Below, one piece after another: positions 45,717-57,261 of a DNA stretch of 64,000 bases. The number at the start of each line of letters is the position of its first letter. The first letter of the stretch is position 1. The position numbers and the translations under genes are program-made. Location: contig NC_084844.1 in NCBI RefSeq assembly GCF_033115175.1, positions 29,111,885 through 29,175,884 on the forward strand, read 5' to 3'. Under the pieces are notes generated by a model, which saw only the letters and a list, made by a program, of their open reading frames with translations, did not search any database and was not told the origin of the DNA. This DNA comes from Lepus europaeus. Lineage: Eukaryota > Chordata > Mammalia > Lagomorpha > Leporidae.

Positions 45717-48003
45717 TGTCTTGAAGGGGTTTCCCCTATGCTCTCAATAAATTTCATGGTGTCACGGTGTATCTCTAGTTCTTTGATCCATGTTGAGTGA
45801 ATTTTTGTATAAGGTGTAAGGTAGGGGTCTTGCTTCATACTTTGACATGTGGACATCCAGTTTTCCCAGCACCATTTGTTGAAGAGGCTGTCCTTGTTCC
45901 AGGGGTTGGTTTTAGGTCCTTTGTCGAATATGAGCTGGTTACAGATGTTTGGATTGATTTCTGGTATTTCTATTCTGTTCCATTGTTCTATCCATCTGTT
46001 TTTGTACCAGTACCAGGCTGTTTTGATTATAACTGCCCTGTAGTATGTCTTGAGGTCTGGAATTGTGATGCCTCTGGCTTTGTTTTTATTATAAAGGATT
46101 GCTTTAGCTATCCGTGGTTTCCTGTTTCTCCATATGAATTTCAGCATCATTTTTTCTAGGTCTTTGAAGAATGACTTTGGTATTGTGATTGGTATTGTGT
46201 TGAACTTGTAAATTGCTTTTGGGAGAATGGACATTTTGATGATATTGATTCTTCCAATCCATGAGCATGGCAGATTTTTCCTTTTTTGTGTATTCTTCTA
46301 TTTTTATTTAATGTTTTGTAATTTTCATCATAGAGGTCTTTGACATCTCTGGTTAAATTTATCCCAAAGTACTTGATTGTTTTTGTGGCTATTTTGAATG
46401 GGATTGATCTTAGAAGTTCTTCCTCGGCCACAGCATTGTCTGTGTATACAAAGGCTGTTGATTTCTGAGCAATGACTTTGTATCCTGCTACTTTACCAAA
46501 CTCTTCTATGAGTTCCAATAGTCTCTTATAGGAATTTATTGGATCCCCTATGTATATGATCATGTCATCTGCAAATATGGATAGTTTAACTTCCTCCTTT
46601 CCCATTTATATCCCTTTAATTTTTATTTTCTTGCCTGATGGCCCTGGCTAAAACTTCTAGGACTATATTGAATAGCAATGGTGAGAGTGGGTATCTCTGT
46701 CTGATGCCAGTTTTCAATGGAAATGCCTCCAACTTTTCCCCATTCAATATGATGCTGGCCATTGGTTTATCATAAATTGCCTTAATTGTGTTGAGGAATG
46801 TTCCTTATAACCCCAATTTGCTTAGAGTTTTCATCATAAAAGTGTGTTGTATTTTGTCAAATGTTTTCTCTGTATCTATTTAGATAATCATATGGTTTTT
46901 GTTTCTCAATTTGTTAATGTGATGTATCACATTGATTGACTTTCGAATATTGAACCATCCCTGCATACCAGGGATAAATCCCACTTGGTCCGGGTGAATG
47001 ACCTTTCTGATGTGTAGCTGGATTCGGTTTGCCAGAATTTTGTTGAGTATTTTTGCATCTATGTTCATCAGGGAGATAGGTCTGTAGTTTTTTCTCTGCT
47101 GTGTCTTTTCCAGGCATAGGAATTAAGGTGATATTGGCTTCATAGAAAGAATTGGGGAGGATTCCCTCCCTTTCAATTGTTTTGAATAATTTGAGAAGAA
47201 CTGGAGTTAGTTGTTCTTTAAATGTCTGGTATAATTCAGCAGTGAAGCCATCCGACCTGGGCTCTTCTTTTTTGGTAATGTGTTCACTACTGATTCAATT
47301 TCTTTCATGGTTATTCATCTGTTTAGATTTTCTATATCTTCACAGCTCAGTTTAGGCAGGTTGTATGTGTCCAGGAATCTATCCATTTCTTCAGGTCCCC
47401 TAACTTGTTAGCATAAATCTCTTTGTAGTGGTTTCTGATGATTCTTTTTATTTCTGTTGTGTCTGTTGTTACATTTCCATTACTATCTTTGATTTTATGG
47501 ATTTGGTTCTTCTCTCTCCTTTTTTTGTTAGTTGAGTCAATAGTGTGTCTATTTTGTTTATTTTATCAAAGAACCAGCTCTTGGTTTTGTTGATCTTTTT
47601 TTTTGTTTGTTTCAATTCTGTTTATTTCTTCTCTAATCTTCAGTATTTCTTTCCTTCTGCTGGGTTTGGGCTTGATTTGCTGCTGTTTTTCTAAATCCTT
47701 GAGGTGCATGGAGAGTTCATTTGTTTGATTCCTTTCCAGCTTCTTGATGTAGGCACCAATTGCTATAAACTTTCCTCCTAGCACTGCTTTTGCTGTATCC
47801 CACAGGTTTTGATAGGTTGTGTTGTCATTTTCATTTATTTCTAGAAATTGTTTGATTTCTCTTTTGACTTCTTCTATGATACCTATGATTCATTCACAAT
47901 CATATTGTCCATTCTCCATGTGTTTGTATATGGTGTAGAGATTCTTGGGTTGTTGATTTTGAGTTTCACTGCACTATGGTCTGAGAAGATGCATGATATA
48001 GTT

Positions 48004-48402
48004 TCATTTTTTTTTTAATTTATTGAGGCTCCCTTTATGGCCTAACTTCCCTTTTGGAAGTTTGTCTTCAAATTCTGATATTTGTTCTTCTATTTCATCT
48101 GTTCGATTTCTGAGGGATTCCATGGTGTTTTTCATATGGTCAATTGAGTTTTTCATTTCCAGTATTTTATTCTGGCTTCTCTTTAGGATCTCTAATCCTT
48201 GGGCATGCTTTTTGTTCAGATCTTGAATCTGTTTTTCATTATTTCTAAGTAATCTGATTATTAATTTTCTGAATTCTTTTTCTGGCATGGTTTCAAATTC
48301 TTCTTCTTCAGCCTCTATTAAGGATGGTTTAGCCTGCTCCATTGGCGAGTTCATAGGTTCTTCTATATTCTTATTCTGGATTTTTCCTTTGTTATTTGGC
48401 AT
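48004..48402 (-). pseudogene. L1 ORF1 N-terminal fragment
   Basis: A 132-codon open stretch beginning MPNNKGKIQNKNIEEPMNS. Residues about 45-125 form heptad-rich coiled coil (LRNNEKQIQDLNKKHAQGLE and RNRTDEIEEQISEFEDKL), as in ORF1p, the trimeric RNA-binding chaperone of the L1 particle. The RRM and C-terminal domains (about 200 residues) are missing, and the sequence runs in an A-rich stretch into ORF2. Confidence 0.92.
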
Positions 48403-49246
48403 TTCTGTTTGGCTTAATTTTAAGCTTGATTTCCCTCTGCTATGGGCTGCTGTGGATCTGTACCAATATCCAGCGTAAGCAGGCAGCTCTACCTTCTAGA
48501 GTTTATTTATTTATTTATTTATTTAGTAACTTGAGTGGGCTGGTGTCAGGGCTTTGAGGTTCCATTCTCTGCCCCTTGGGGCTGGTTTCCCTGTTCCTTT
48601 GTTTGCCCTAAAGTGCCTCATTGGTCATCCACCCCCACTCACTGCACCTCCTGCGCAAGGAGTGAAGAGTAGCTCCAAACCACCTTTGGTTTCCGCCACT
48701 GAAGTTTCCTCCTTTGGATGGCAAAAGCAGAGGCCGCCCTCCTTTATGCCCAAATGTAAACAAACAAGATGGCTGCCTTCTGCCCGCTGCAGCTCTAATT
48801 GGGGTGGGGGTGGAGACACCAAAAGATCCTGGCGTGTTCAATCCCTCAGTTCATCCCCCTGGATCGTGCCTTCTTCCTGCAGGCGCTATTCACTTTGTTT
48901 TGATTTCAGTTTCCTCCCCCACTCAGTTGTGCATTTCTCACCTGTCCATCCCAGGGTGGGTCGTGGGCAGCGGCGGTGGCAGCAGCAGCTGCGGCAGAGG
49001 TAGTGGCTGCCTTGCCTCACCTCCCTTTCCAGCACTGGTGCGTAGACTCAGCTGCTGGCATCCCGAGCCATGGGCACCCGTGCCCTCCTCATAGGTCCAC
49101 CATGTCCCTTTAGTTTCAGAAGAGTTCCCTATGCAGTTTTTTCCCTAACTTTTCCCTGAAACTACAGAATCTCCACTTTTATTAAACTATCCTTTCCCGG
49201 ACTATCAGCGTGCTCCCTCCCTATTCTGCCATCTTGGAGGACTCCC
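48403..49246 (-). promoter_or_regulatory. L1 5'UTR / internal promoter
   Basis: About 840 bp, GC-rich in its first half, with CpG-containing runs near 48965-49000 and an (AAAT)n interruption at 48503-48527. The 5' end starts GGGGAGTCCTCCAAGATGGC. AAGATGG, complement of CCATCTT at 49229-49235, lies about 12-18 nt from the start. That is the position where YY1 sets the start site in human L1. Promoter activity today is unknown. Confidence 0.82.
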
Positions 49247-49261
49247 CTTCACTTAATTTTT
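49247..49261 (+). repeat. Right target duplication of the L1
   Basis: CTTCACTTAATTTTT, identical to 43355-43369 and directly against the L1 5' end. Confidence 0.95.
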
Positions 49262-50797
49262 AACATTAGTATTTTATTTACAAGTCTAAGAAAATCCCAA
49301 ATAGTCCAAATAAGCTAAACAACAAAAATTGTACAGCACATGGAGCAAAGCAAGGAGATTCTGCCATGAAAAATCTAGAAGATTTTCTGCTAAGAGATCA
49401 GAATATTTTGAAAATATGCTGTGTTTTACAAGGGATTACAGACAATGATTCACTGGCTGTCACCATAACAGCTCTTATAATAGGAAGTCTAACTGTTCTC
49501 TTTTTTTAATGCTTATATATTTTATGAATCTGCAAGATAAAATGATAATGAGACTCTATGGTTCACTTTGTTCCATCATCTGTGTCTATAACATTTATTA
49601 TATATTTCCTCTTTCAGTTAAATAACTAAAGAAACACCCATGAAATAGTGAGAAGGGCAGGGAAGGCTAAGGCAAATACTTAGGTAGAAATATTCTAACA
49701 TACTTTTATGGGAATAATAAAATGAAGACTACCTGTCAAAAATTCATTGTATTGCTCTAACCACTTATTGCCAATATTTCCTCTATAACATTCTGTGTAC
49801 TCACAATTATACAATAAATACTTGTAGAATAATAACTGTCCACTGCTGTTGTGGATATCAGACAAATAAATATGAGTAAAGAAGACAAAATTCCTATCCT
49901 CAGGAGTCTTTCATTTTAAAGAGAGAGACAGGGCATAAACAAGACGTATGTATGAAATACTTATGTTATGGGAGATAAGTCATATTAGAGTGTTTAGAAA
50001 AGGTGTACTGCAACAAGTGACATTTGGCTAAATCCTAAAGAAAATGAAGCACAGATGTGCAGGAGAAAAGCTTGCCAAGGAGAAGAAATAGCTGTGAAAA
50101 GTTCTGTCCCACTCTGCTATATAGAAAATTCTATGATTGCAGGAATACTTTGCATTTCACTTTTCTTTCCTTCATATACATATCTAGCAACATTCTAGCT
50201 CATATGTTAGGTGTTTATTGCATTTTAAATAAAAGTATTATGAATAACCTTTCATTATGTTAATGCTTACCTTGAACTCAATACCAATGTTGTACACTCA
50301 AGGCTGTCTTTACCAACCTCCCTCATTTTCAAGGTAGGTCCTTTGTCACAAGTACCTGTAGAAGTGCATGCCTCTAACAAACATTTACCACAAATAAAAT
50401 TAAAGGTGATTGATGAATATTTTTCAAATTTTACTAGAGATCTGGTTTGACACCTCATAATATCTCAAGTGACTAGTGCTTAAAAGATTCCCAGTAAATA
50501 TTTACTGAGTCAATTTGTGATAGCAATGGCATCATGCTTTCATAAATAATTGCATCTTGTATTCTGAATTATCAGTCAATGAACTTACATGAACTATTAG
50601 AAAGAAAATGGAAACCATCTGACTGGAATAACTCATCTGTATAGTGCCTATATCCACACACACCATTATTCTTCTGTTTTGCAAAAATACACTTCTATTC
50701 ATGGAAGTTCACATGTTTTAACTACAATCTTGATGGCACAGATGATGAATGCAACTTACTGGGCACTCACAATGCTTTCTCAGTTTTCCAGAAAGCA
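49262..50797. other. AT-rich low-copy DNA
   Basis: About 1.5 kb with no recognised repeat, gene or RNA. Confidence 0.4.
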
Positions 50798-50810
50798 CAT
50801 GATTTCTCTT

Positions 50811-51153
50811 TTTTTAATTTTTTGACAGGCAGAGTGGACAGTGAGAGAGAGAGAGACAGAGAGAAAGGTCTTCCTTTGCCGTTGGTTCACCCTCCAATGG
50901 CCGCCATGGCTGGTGCTCTGCAGCCGGCGCATCAGGCTGATCCAAAGCCAGGAGCCAGGTGCTTTTCCTGGTCTCCCATGTGGGTGCAAGGCCCAAGCAC
51001 TTGGGCCATCCTCCACTGCCTTCCCGGGCCACAGCAGAGAGCTGGACTGGAAGAGGAGCAACCAGGACAGAATCCGACGCCCTGACTGGGACTAGAATCC
51101 GGGGTGCTGGCACCGCAGGTGGAGGATTAGCCTGTTGAGCCGCGGCGCCAGCC
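50811..51153 (-). mobile_element. Young CSINE, antisense, perfect 13-bp duplication
   Basis: CATGATTTCTCTT at 50798-50810 and 51154-51166 bounds the element. Tail complement TTTTTAATTTTTT, then 'gacaggcagagtggacagtg', and head complement GAGCCGCGGCGCCAGCC. CpGs are retained, so it is recent. Confidence 0.95.
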
Positions 51154-51489
51154 CATGATTTCTCTTAAACAATTATGTACTTTTTCTCCACTCAATTAGC
51201 TTTATTTAAATATCCTCATCAAAATAATATGAAATCCCCATTTAAGCATACACATCATTCTGATATTGGTCTATTTCTTTTCTTCCGAAGGTAAATATCT
51301 TACAAGAAAGTAAGGAGCTTAGAGAGGGATCTCCTCTTAATCATTGCCAAGCTGGCCACCATCAGAATTATCTAGTTTAAGCCACAGTGGTTTTTATCCA
51401 TTGAAATGAGGGTCAATTTTTCTATCCACACCTTGCCTACTTGTTTGTGACAGTATTTTTTTTTTTACCAAGCACGATTAAAGCTTCTC

Positions 51490-52300
51490 TCTTTTGCTTT
51501 CTGCAAGACAAAAGTCTTTCAGTTTTCCTCTTGTTTCTCTAGTCTCTTCTTCTTTGACTGCTCTACACTTACTCATCTGGCAAATGAATGTTGGAATGCT
51601 TCAGGCAGGACTCAGTCCATGGAAATATGCTCTCTTCTATGTCCTGATTCTCTTTCTTCTTGAAGATTCACTAATTTATTTGAAAGGCAGAGAGAGAGGG
51701 ATAGAGATACAGAGAAAGATCTTCCATCCACTGGTTCACTTCCCAAATGGCTGCAACACCCAGGGCTTGACCAAGCCAAAGCCAGGAGCTTAGAACTCCA
51801 TCTGAGTCTCCCACATGGGTGGCAAGGGTTGAGGTACTGGGAAGATCTTCCACTGTTTTTTTCCAGGAACATTAGCAGGAAGCTGCATCAGAAGTTGAAC
51901 AGCACAAACTCAAACCAGTGCTCATATGGAAATGTCAGCATCACAGGCAGCAGCTAAACCTGCTGCATCACTATTCCGGCCCCTTCTGTGTTCTCTTTCA
52001 AAGACATTTGATCTACCTCCACTTTCCTGTCAATAATTATATGTAAATGACTCGGGAATTCTATTTGATATCCAGTCTCCTCTTCTTCAACTTAAATCCA
52101 TGTTTCAACATGTCTAACATCTTCACACAAATGTTTAACAGTGCTTTAAACTTAACATGTCCAAAATTAAACTATTTTATAGGCAAAACTTGACCTATTC
52201 TAATGATATAATATTTTATTGAATAGTAGCACTAACCTTCCAGTTATTCTAGACAGAGACTTAGGGATAATTATTAACATCTTTGTTTTTCTTACAATCT
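51490..52300 (+). mobile_element. L2 LINE, first segment
   Basis: L2 landmarks run on the plus strand through the SINE at 51661-51983: 'gactgctctacacttactc', 'atctacctccactttcctg', 'aacttaacatgtccaaaatt', 'ccttccagttattctagac', 'gagacttagggataattatt'. It continues at 53400 beyond an inserted L1. Confidence 0.72.
51661..51983 (-). mobile_element. CSINE, antisense, inserted in L2
   Basis: 'ttatttgaaaggcagagagag', 'gatcttccatccactggttc', 'gccaggagcttagaactcc', end 'gcatcactattccggcccc'. L2 sequence lies on both sides. Confidence 0.92.
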
Positions 52301-53400
52301 CTTTTCAATGCCATTTCCCCACCTCAATTTGTGGATTTTATTTTCTAGAACAGTTTTGGGTTTACTACAAATTGAGAGGAAGCTACAGAAAATTACCATG
52401 TACTCTCTTCCTTCACGCTTGCATAGCCACTCGCATTAGCAGCATTCCCCAGCAAAGTAGTCCATTTGCTATAATTGATATACCTTGGTTGACACATCAT
52501 CATCACCTTAAGACCATAGTTAGTCTCTGTCCTGTGTTTTAAGGGTTTGAACAAATGTATAATGACATGTATACACCATAATAGTATCATGCAAAATAGT
52601 TTTTCTGTCCTAGAAATCCAGTATCCTCCTCCTGTTAACCCCTCCTTCTCTGCTAACCTCTGGCAATCACAGAACTATTTCCTGCCCCTATATTTTTAAC
52701 TTTTTTAAACAGTCATACACATGCAATCATCTAGACTAGAACCTTTACAAAGTGGTCTCATTCAGTTTCTGCCATTTTTTGTGGCTTCATTATTCTTATT
52801 CTCTAACACTGAATAATATCTCATTGCCTGGATGCACTAGTGTATCCATCCACTGACCTACTAAATGACATATCTGTTGCTTCCAACATTTGAAATAGTG
52901 AATAAAACTGTTACAAACATTCATGTTCAGGTTTTTGTGTGGATATAAGTTTTCAACTCTTTAGAGTAAAAGTCTAAAAAAACCAGACAGCCAGATCATA
53001 TGGTGAGAGTAGGTATAATTTTGTGGATACCACCATCAAATATCTTCAAAAATGGTTGTACAATTTGCAATTTGTATCAGCAGTGAATTAGAATTCCTCT
53101 TGTTCCACATTCTCACCAGCATTTGGCATGTTACTATTCCAGATTATAGTTATTCTAATAGGTGTGGCATCTCATTATTGGTTAATTTGCATTTATCTGA
53201 TGGTATATCATGGGCAAGGTCTTCTCATAGACTTATTACTGTTCTGTATATCTCCTTTGTGTGGGTCCCTTTTAAAATCTGGTTCATTTAATTGGTTTGT
53301 TTATTTTGTAATTATTGAGCTCTAAGAGTTATTTGTATATTTTGGATAAAAGTTATTATCATTTTTATGTTTATCTCAAATTTATCTCTCTATCAGGCCA
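52300..53400 (-). mobile_element. Ancient L1 (L1M/L1ME type), antisense, inside L2
   Basis: The plus strand shows the complement of the old L1 3' half in order: 'ttgacacatcatcatcacc', 'gtataatgacatgtatacacc', 'tttgtgtggatataagttttc', 'ctcaccagcatttggcatg', 'ttctaataggtgtggcat', 'ttgagctctaagagttatttg'. Heavily mutated. L2 resumes directly after it. Confidence 0.85.
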
Positions 53401-53775
53401 ACAATAACTCCTGCCTTAAACACTCCAACAGCTTATAAACAAGTCAATCTGTTCCCACTCTTGGTCTCTTCCAATCTGTTAAACATGACAGAAAATGACA
53501 TTTTGTCACTGAAATATATCCATGATTTTCCATTACTTTCGGCATAAAGACATAATTCTTTAACATAGTCAAGATTTTGCATAGCCTAGCTCCTAGCTTC
53601 TAGTCTACCTTCATCCTATAACTCACAAAGTCTCTGAATTTTGACTTATACTATGGCAGCTTTATGTACAGCAATCCTTATGCTGTCTCTTATGCCTAGT
53701 ATGTGCATTTCTAAGTGCCTCAAATACCCTGGCACAGACTTCACTGCAGGAAATACTTAAACCATGGTCTCTCAA
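53400..53775 (+). mobile_element. L2 LINE, second segment
   Basis: 'ttccattactttcggcataaagac', 'gattttgcatagcctagctcc' and 'ctctgaattttgacttatac' match the L2 region that follows the part at 51490-52300. The two segments are one copy split by the L1. Confidence 0.65.
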
Positions 53776-53917
53776 AAATCAATGCTGAAAGTCACATGTA
53801 TTTTCAGCCCCTCCCCACATCAAATCTGGATAGAATCCTGTAATTTGCTTTGACCAATGGGACAATATGATAAGGCCTGAGAGGCTACTGCATATTATTT
53901 TCATATTAATGTTTACT

Positions 53918-54230
53918 TTTTATTTACTTATTTACTTTTAATTTGAAAAGAATACAGAGAGAAATAGCAATGAATGCACAGAGACACAGAGATCTTTCAT
54001 CTGCTGGTTCACTCCCCTGCTGCCCTTAACAGGCAGGGTATGGGCCAGGTTAAATAATGAGTTCCGAATTCTAAGTCTACCCAGGCATAGTAAGGACCCA
54101 AATAGTTGAGCCATCACTGCTGCCTCCCAATGTAGACAATAATAGCTGAAAGACAGAATTGGAAGCAGAGCTCAGATTCAAATCCAGGCATCTCACATCA
54201 CATATCAACTACTGTGCCAAATGCTACCCA
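53918..54230 (-). mobile_element. Old CSINE, antisense
   Basis: 'ttttatttacttatttac', 'gagatctttcatctgctggttcactcccc' and an end in 'ctactgtgccaaatgc'. Strongly diverged. Confidence 0.82.
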
Positions 54231-54548
54231 GTGTCTTCTTGGTATACTGTCATCATGATGTGAAAAGAATAGGATAGTTGATTTAACAGTAAAGATGTAA
54301 CATGATGAGATAGGTCACGTGGAGAAGTGAAGACTCCTTGGACCATCTAACCCAATCACAGAGGAATGCAAGTTAAATGCAATTGTCTCCAAAAAAACAT
54401 CACATAGAACAAACTCTACAGCCATGATTCTTTGACATGCAAAAATCAAGAAAAATATTTTTCATAATTTTTAAAATAAGTTTGTTTCATTAGTTTTTAA
54501 CAGATTCAACACAGCTTGTAGTTAGAAATCTAAGAATATAAGTATACA

Positions 54549-54853
54549 GGGGCCAGCACTGTGGCACAATGGGTAAGGCCCCTGCCTGCAGTGCCTGCAA
54601 CCCACATGGGTGCCAGTTCGAGTACCAGCTGTTCCATTTCTTACCCAGCTTGAGAAACCAGTAGAAGATGGTCAAGTACTTGGGTCCCTGCACCCATGTG
54701 GGAGACCCAGATGAAGCTCCTGGTTCCTGGTTTAGGCCTAGTCCAGCCTTGGTCATTGTGGCCATTTGAGAAGTGAACCAGCAGATCTTGGAAGACAGAT
54801 GATCTCTCTGCCTCTCCCTCTCTGTAAATCTGCCTTTCAAATAAATAAAATAC
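54549..54853 (+). mobile_element. CSINE
   Basis: The head GGGGCCAGCACTGTGGCACA, B-box-like GGTGCCAGTTCGAGTACC, a typical body and 'gcctttcaaataaataaaa' tail. A few bases that resemble old L1 3' sequence precede it. Confidence 0.92.
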
Positions 54854-55161
54854 ACACACCACATATATGATATTCCCTCCTTCCCCCTTCTGTTCTCCCC
54901 CTCATCTCTCTCTCTCCATTTCTTTCTTTAGTTTTTGAGATTACCTCTTTTAAAGTTATATTATAGTAACATTTAACTAATAAGAAGTGTAACAAGTAAA
55001 AAGCAAATAGACTTTAGTTCAATGTGAACGTAGTCAATGGTCATTTCATCCATTTACAGTCAATTTTAAAGTAATAACAGATCATGAAAACTATAGGAAT
55101 ATAACATTCTTAACCACAAGCTTGACAAAGGTAGAAACAAAGTTTCATGAAACTGTATTTA

Positions 55162-55504
55162 GGCCCGCACTGTGGCTCACTAGGCTAATCCTCCGCCTGT
55201 GGCACCGGCATTCCGGGTTCTAGTCCCGGTTGGGGCGCTGGTTCTGTCCTGGTTGCTCCTCTTCCAGCCCAGCTCTCTGCTGTAGCCCGGGAGTGCAGTG
55301 GAGGATGGCCCAAGTGCTTGGGCCCTGCACCCACATGGGAGACCAGAAGGAAGTACCTGGATCCTGGCTTTGGATCGGTGCAGCACACTGGCCGAAGTGG
55401 CCATTCAGGGAGTGAACCAGCAGAAGGAAGACCTTTCTCTCTGTCTCTCTCTCTCACTGTCTAACTGTGCCTGTCCAAAACAAACAAACAAACAAACAAA
55501 AAAA
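55162..55504 (+). mobile_element. CSINE with (CAAA)n tail
   Basis: It begins GGCCCGCACTGTGGCTCACT. B-box-like GGTTCTAGTCC, CT-rich 3' part, then a (CAAA)6 tail running into A7. Young-subfamily body with some CpGs left. Confidence 0.93.
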
Positions 55505-55689
55505 CACCTTATCAGTATTGCTGCAAATACAGTTTTTTGTTTGTTTGTTTTTTGTGGAGGCGTAGTGTTGTTTGTTACATAAAAATAAAGAAATTCCAAC
55601 TAGTTATCTTCCGTGGCTAAATGTGATCAATTAGAAGTATTCCTTGAATTACAGCTAAATAACAATAGTGATAATTATGACAACCATAC

Positions 55690-55850
55690 TGGTAAATACT
55701 CAACACTAATTCTATATTTATTGAGCACATGCCACTATTTGAAATACTCTTCCTCAATTCTCTCAACTAATCTTTGAAATAATGCCAGATGGTTGGTACT
55801 AACATCAGCCCTACTTTACAAAGAAGAAAATCTGAAGCACAGTGGTTTTA
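55690..55850 (-). mobile_element. MIR SINE, antisense
   Basis: 'tatttattgagcacatgcc', 'actctcttcctcaattctctcaac'-like words, 'ctactttacaaagaagaaaatctgaagcacag' follow the complement of MIR from its 3' end into the core. Confidence 0.65.
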
Positions 55851-55866
55851 GTTCCCTATGGATTCC

Positions 55867-56050
55867 TTATTTTTTTTATTTGACAGATAGAATTGGACAG
55901 TGAGAGAGAGAGACAGAGAGAAAGGTCTTCCTTCCGTTGGTTCACCCCCCAAATGGCCGCTACAGCCGGCGCTGCGCTGATCCAAAGTCAGGAGCCAGGT
56001 GCTTCCTCCTAGTCTCCCACGTGGATGAAGGTACCCAAGCACTTGGACAA
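55867..56050 (-). mobile_element. 5'-truncated CSINE, antisense
   Basis: The tail and 3' body are well preserved ('ttgacagatagaattggacag', 'ccaaatggccgctacagcc'). The element stops after 'ggtacccaagcacttgg', so the promoter-bearing head is missing. Premature end of reverse transcription is the usual cause. Confidence 0.9.
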
Positions 56051-56324
56051 CTTAATTAACTATTCATCCTGCTTTGCCTTTCCTACAGAAACCCCAATGA
56101 AAGCACGATCCTAGATTGTCCCCTTGCTAATATCTTCTGTCTCCTGACCACCTTAGGGTCATCTTTCTCATGTGGGCCTGCATGGCATGGTGTACCTCCT
56201 CTGTTCAGAAACCGTAACTATAATACAACCTTTCATTTCATATGCTTCTCTAAGTATGGTTTCTGCAGCCATGTTGAGGAGCTCCTTTAAGATCTCACAG
56301 GGTAGGGGATTATTGTCCAGTGGC
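56051..56324. other. Unassigned DNA
   Basis: Nothing recognised. Confidence 0.35.
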
Positions 56325-56715
56325 CATGGTTTAGATAGTAGTTTGGGTGCCCCCAGAGGCCCATGTGTTAAAGGCTTATATCAATGTGGCTAAGATGATA
56401 GAATCTTAATCCAGTTATTATATTTACAGGTGATGCTTTTGGGAAGTGACTCGTTGGATTAAGTTGTCAGATGAAGCTCCCATGACCAAACCCTAGCTGC
56501 CTTAGGAGAGGCATAGACAGACATACATGTTCCCTCTGCACAAGTGATATTTTGCTGTCTCCAGACTGCCAGAAAGAAGACCATCGGCAGATCCCAAACC
56601 AATGTGACTGTTCAATCTTGAATTGTGGACCTCCAAGACAAAATAAGTCTCCTCCCTTCATAACTAGCTTATTTTAGGTATTTCATCATAGTAATAAAAT
56701 CTAAGAAACCCATTT
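56325..56715 (+). mobile_element. MaLR-type LTR (MST-like)
   Basis: 'ggtttagatagtagtttggg', 'ggcccatgtgttaaaggc', 'gtctccagactgccagaaag', 'acctccaagacaaaataag' and 'aggtatttcatcatag' follow MST/THE-type LTR order, with an AATAAG-like poly(A) region. Confidence 0.6.
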
Positions 56716-57261
56716 ATGACAAATATAGGAATATATTTATCTGTATCATACTCTATATGTATTCTTTTGTTCTACTTAAGCATATACCACACTGCATCTG
56801 ACCAACCCTACTATATCTGTCCCCTACAGAGAAAAAACATGATCCTTCTCTTGCAGCACAAAATGCACACAGGCTAGTCAAATTCCCTGTTTTGGGCATC
56901 AGTGTGACCCACTTGCTAATGTGCACTATTACAGCTGACCTTGCCCAGTCTCATCTGCATGTAAGTAATGCATTGTTCCATTCAAGCTTGACTGTGTTGA
57001 CTTTCCTAATATCGAGATGGAATTAATAGAAGGGCCCAGATTTCTCTTTCTGATAATAGGCAGAAAAACCAGATACTATCACTTGTTTAAGGTGCCACTT
57101 TTACAATTGTTGAATTTGGATCTATTTCTCCTAATGCACTGAAAAATCAAGGAAATAGCCCAGGGTATTTTTGTACTCTATTTTATCAGCATTACAGATT
57201 TCTAGAATATTTTCCAGTTAAGAGATTGGGTAATTGGATTAATGATTCTGTAGGTATACTA
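56716..57261. other. Unassigned DNA
   Basis: No gene or repeat recognised. Confidence 0.35.

Larger units (their letters stand above)
44746..48003 (-). pseudogene. L1 ORF2 (reverse transcriptase) remnant
   Basis: ORF2p nicks target DNA and reverse-transcribes L1 RNA. What remains starts with the end of the endonuclease domain: the SDH motif is encoded near 47970. The linker follows ([16 protein letters not shown]), then the RT fingers and palm ([20 protein letters not shown] near 46950; catalytic FADDM near 46570), the thumb and connection ([14 protein letters not shown] near 46100), and the C-terminal Cys-rich segment ([18 protein letters not shown] near 44990). Frames are split at several places between 46600 and 47570, and a nested L1 interrupts it at 45441-45716. 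It is non-functional. Confidence 0.93.
43370..49246 (-). mobile_element. L1 with intact 5' end, internally deleted, antisense
   Basis: An autonomous LINE-1 family element read right to left: 5'UTR (49246 to about 48403), ORF1 5' part, a deletion junction near 48003-48015, ORF2 from the end of the endonuclease domain onward, 3'UTR and A-rich tail. The 15-bp duplication CTTCACTTAATTTTT at both ends fixes the limits. A younger truncated L1 (45441-45716) lies inside ORF2. Without the insertion it is about 5.6 kb. It cannot be active: ORF1 lacks its RNA-binding half, most of the endonuclease is gone, and ORF2 is broken by frameshifts and stops. Confidence 0.95.

Noticed and set aside
44746-48402. 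Working L1 open frames
   Set aside because: The pieces are L1 ORF1 and ORF2 fragments broken by a deletion, frameshifts, stops and a nested insertion; reported as pseudogene remnants.
48554-49003. 149-codon plus-strand frame as a host gene
   Set aside because: It lies wholly inside the L1 5'UTR, antisense, in GC-rich sequence where long chance frames are expected.
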